Assembly (NCBI GenBank): GCA_903895845.1
Contig: CAITVK010000011.1
Coordinates: 1-33,159, forward strand
Source: an uncultured Chitinophagaceae bacterium
GTDB lineage: Bacteria > Bacteroidota > Bacteroidia > Chitinophagales > Chitinophagaceae
Direction: 5' to 3'
DNA: 33,159 bases
Positions 31,571 through 33,159 of this stretch are shown piece after piece. The notes under the pieces were generated by a model. The model worked only from the letters and a program-made list of their open reading frames with translations, ran no database searches and had not been told where the DNA came from. A program made the position numbers and the translations under genes. The first letter of the stretch is position 1. Each line of letters begins with the position of its first letter.

Positions 31571-32824
31571 TTAGGGTATGTATTTTTTTACGATAACACA
31601 CGCATTGTGACCTCCAAAACCAAACGTATTACTCAAGGCGGCATTTACCGTTCTTGCTTGAGCCTTGTTGAATGTGAAGTTTAATTTAGGATCCAATGCC
31701 GGATCATCGGTAAAGTGGTTGATTGTTGGAGGAACAATATTGTGAATCACACTTTTAATACAAGCAATTGCCTCTATCACACCTGCTGCACCAAGGCAAT
31801 GACCAGTCATAGATTTGGTACTGCTTATATTTAAGTTATAAGCATGTTCTCCAAAAACCTGTGTGATTGCCTTTGCCTCTGCCACGTCACCAATTGGGGT
31901 AGAGGTGCCGTGTGTATTGATGTAATCTATGTCTTCTGGTTTCATTCCAGCATCAGCCAATGCAGCAAACATTACATTCTTTGCACCCAATCCTTCTGGA
32001 TGAGGAGCAGTAAGATGATAGGCATCAGCAGTAGCACCGCCACCAGCTATTTCACAATATATTTTTGCACCACGTTTAATGGCGTGTTCATATTCTTCTA
32101 ATACCAAAACACCAGCAGCTTCTCCCATCACAAAACCATCACGGTCTTTGTCATAAGGACGGCTAGCAGTTGTAGGATCATCGTTGCGCTCACTCATTGC
32201 TTTCATGGCATTGAAACCGCCAACACCCGCTTCACTTATCACTGCTTCAGAGCCACCAGTCAAAACAACATCAGCTTTTCCTAAACGAATGGTATCGAAT
32301 GCAGAGATGATAGCATTAGTACTACTTGCACAAGCACTCACTACAGCATAGTTTGGTCCACGGAAACCATGTTTCATAGATATTTGCCCTGCGGCAATAT
32401 CCAATATCATTTTAGGAATGAAGAAGGGGTTAAAGCGAGGAGTCCCATCTCCGCTTGCAAAGTTGATTACTTCTTCCTGAAAGGTAATCAAACCACCAAT
32501 GCCACTTGCGAATATGACACCAACACGATCAATATCAACATTTTCGTGTGTTATGTTAGAATCGGCAACAGCCATATCGCTGGCCACAAGCGCAATCTGT
32601 GCGAAGCGGTCTAATTTTCTTGCTTCCTTCACATTCATGTGCTGAGTAGGATCAAATCCTTTTATCTCGCAAGCAAATCGTGTTTTAAATTTGGAAGCAT
32701 TAAAGTTTGTGGTCATAGCAGCCCCAGACACACCATTTATCAATCCATTCCAATACTCGTCTATATTGTTACCTAATGGAGTTAATGCCCCCATACCAGT
32801 TACTACAACTCGTTTCAATTCCAT
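31571..32824 (-). CDS. fabF: Beta-ketoacyl-ACP synthase II
   Basis: FabF extends fatty acids by condensing malonyl-ACP with acyl-ACP. The 417-residue protein has the complete Cys-His-His triad: Cys165 (VSACASST), His305 (NTHGTSTPIGD) and His342 (SMTGHCLGAAG), with the conserved N-terminal RVVVTGMGALTPLGN. The C-terminal SNTFGFGGHNA glycine loop is present (about residues 399-409). Its length matches the family. It lies 94 bases downstream of acpP and 9 bases upstream of rnc, the standard cluster in many bacteria. The gap to acpP contains an RNA-type hairpin that may tune the ratio of the two products. Confidence 0.97.
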   Translation of the reverse strand: MELKRVVVTGMGALTPLGNNIDEYWNGLINGVSGAAMTTNFNASKFKTRFACEIKGFDPTQHMNVKEARKLDRFAQIALVASDMAVADSNITHENVDIDRVGVIFASGIGGLITFQEEVINFASGDGTPRFNPFFIPKMILDIAAGQISMKHGFRGPNYAVVSACASSTNAIISAFDTIRLGKADVVLTGGSEAVISEAGVGGFNAMKAMSERNDDPTTASRPYDKDRDGFVMGEAAGVLVLEEYEHAIKRGAKIYCEIAGGGATADAYHLTAPHPEGLGAKNVMFAALADAGMKPEDIDYINTHGTSTPIGDVAEAKAITQVFGEHAYNLNISSTKSMTGHCLGAAGVIEAIACIKSVIHNIVPPTINHFTDDPALDPKLNFTFNKAQARTVNAALSNTFGFGGHNACVIVKKYIP

Positions 32825-32849
32825 ACGGCTTAAAACCCTTTTAAGTGAA

Positions 32850-32891
32850 AATCCGCCGTTATGATGGCATAAGCCTCAAAACTGGCGGATT
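32850..32891 (-). promoter_or_regulatory. Hairpin in the acpP-fabF gap
   Basis: AATCCGCC (32850-32857) pairs perfectly with GGCGGATT (32884-32891) across a 26-base loop. Read on minus, it lies between the acpP stop and the fabF start and is followed by a short TTTT. It could be a partial terminator or a stabilising 3' end for abundant acpP mRNA. Confidence 0.45.
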
Positions 32892-32904
32892 ATAATATTG
32901 CTTC

Positions 32905-32923
32905 AGTAATAAAGTTTATTACT
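32905..32923. repeat. 19-base palindrome overlapping the acpP stop codon
   Basis: AGTAATAAA and TTTATTACT flank a single G. The palindrome includes the acpP TAA stop (32921-32919 on minus). As RNA it would fold as a 7-bp stem with a 5-base loop. Confidence 0.6.
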
Positions 32924-33155
32924 TAGCGTTTTCTTCCAAGTAAGTAACCGCCTGACCAACAGTAGTGATGGTTTCTGCTTGTTCATCCGGAATTGAAATG
33001 TTGAATTCTTTTTCAAACTCCATGATTAATTCAACGGTATCTAAAGAATCTGCACCAAGATCATTAGTGAAAGACGCTTCATTTGTTACCTCAGCTTCGT
33101 CTACACCTAATTTGTCTACGATGATTTTCTTTACTTTAGTTGCGATGTCTGACAT
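32919..33155 (-). CDS. acpP: Acyl carrier protein
   Basis: AcpP carries growing acyl chains on a 4'-phosphopantetheine arm during fatty acid synthesis. The 78-residue product is full length and acidic, with the attachment site Ser37 in the standard D-S-L-D motif (residues 36-39) followed by the recognition helix T-V-E-L-I-M-E-F-E. The ATG start at 33155 lies four bases inside the window edge, so its promoter is not visible. It heads the acpP-fabF-rnc cluster. Confidence 0.97.
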   Translation of the reverse strand: MSDIATKVKKIIVDKLGVDEAEVTNEASFTNDLGADSLDTVELIMEFEKEFNISIPDEQAETITTVGQAVTYLEENAK

Positions 33156-33159
33156 TGTA

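Overview
The window looks like a chromosomal segment of a Bacteroidota bacterium, most likely family Chitinophagaceae. The evidence is low GC, genes mostly without a Shine-Dalgarno sequence, several TAnnTTTG-type -7 promoter elements upstream of genes, a type IX secretion (T9SS) C-terminal sorting domain, an uppS-bamA-ompH-ompH gene cluster, and protein sequences of Bacteroidota type. Most of it is ordinary housekeeping sequence. I see no tRNA, rRNA, insertion sequence, prophage or CRISPR array.

Layout. 1-2433: tail of an unidentified gene, a terminator, then a membrane protein, a HisKA_3 sensor kinase and a NarL-type response regulator that form a compact signalling operon. 2482-5568: DNA polymerase III delta' subunit (holB) followed by a RicT/YaaT-like PSP1-domain protein, a pairing also known from Bacillus subtilis. 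5713-6834: hemW. 6835-9097: an accessory patch with an intergenic array of exact 21-bp period and, on the minus strand, a coupled DUF262 plus HEPN-like gene pair that resembles a defence or toxin-antitoxin module. 9280-11367: a GNAT acetyltransferase and asnS. 11466-16347 (minus): uppS, bamA and two OmpH/Skp chaperones, which together serve envelope and outer-membrane protein assembly. 16738-18519 (minus): a second Omp85-type barrel with POTRA-like N-terminus. 18839-20518: 2-oxoacid:ferredoxin oxidoreductase beta subunit and a hotdog thioesterase. 20623-21858 (minus): a T9SS-exported protein. 22101-22310: a second exact 21-bp tandem array. 22439-26771 (minus): a CvfB-like S1 protein and a very large exported protein combining a degenerate peptidase-MA-like domain, a TolB-like propeller and an Omp85-like barrel. 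27013-30629: an MBL-fold hydrolase, an unknown four-helix membrane protein and FeoB. 30845-33155 (minus): the classic acpP-fabF-rnc cluster.

The most unusual material is (a) the DUF262-HEPN pair with its TAGTG stop/start junction, and (b) two intergenic arrays (7031-7225 and 22101-22310), plus a possible two-copy relic at 3710-3751, all with a strict 21-bp period. Each unit is seven codons, and the arrays read as heptad peptides without being convincing genes. Base-level variation in them keeps the length at 21 bp, including paired one-base insertions and deletions inside single units. That suggests selection on spacing or frame, or descent from coiled-coil coding sequence. Function claims come from reading motifs by eye; no database search was run.
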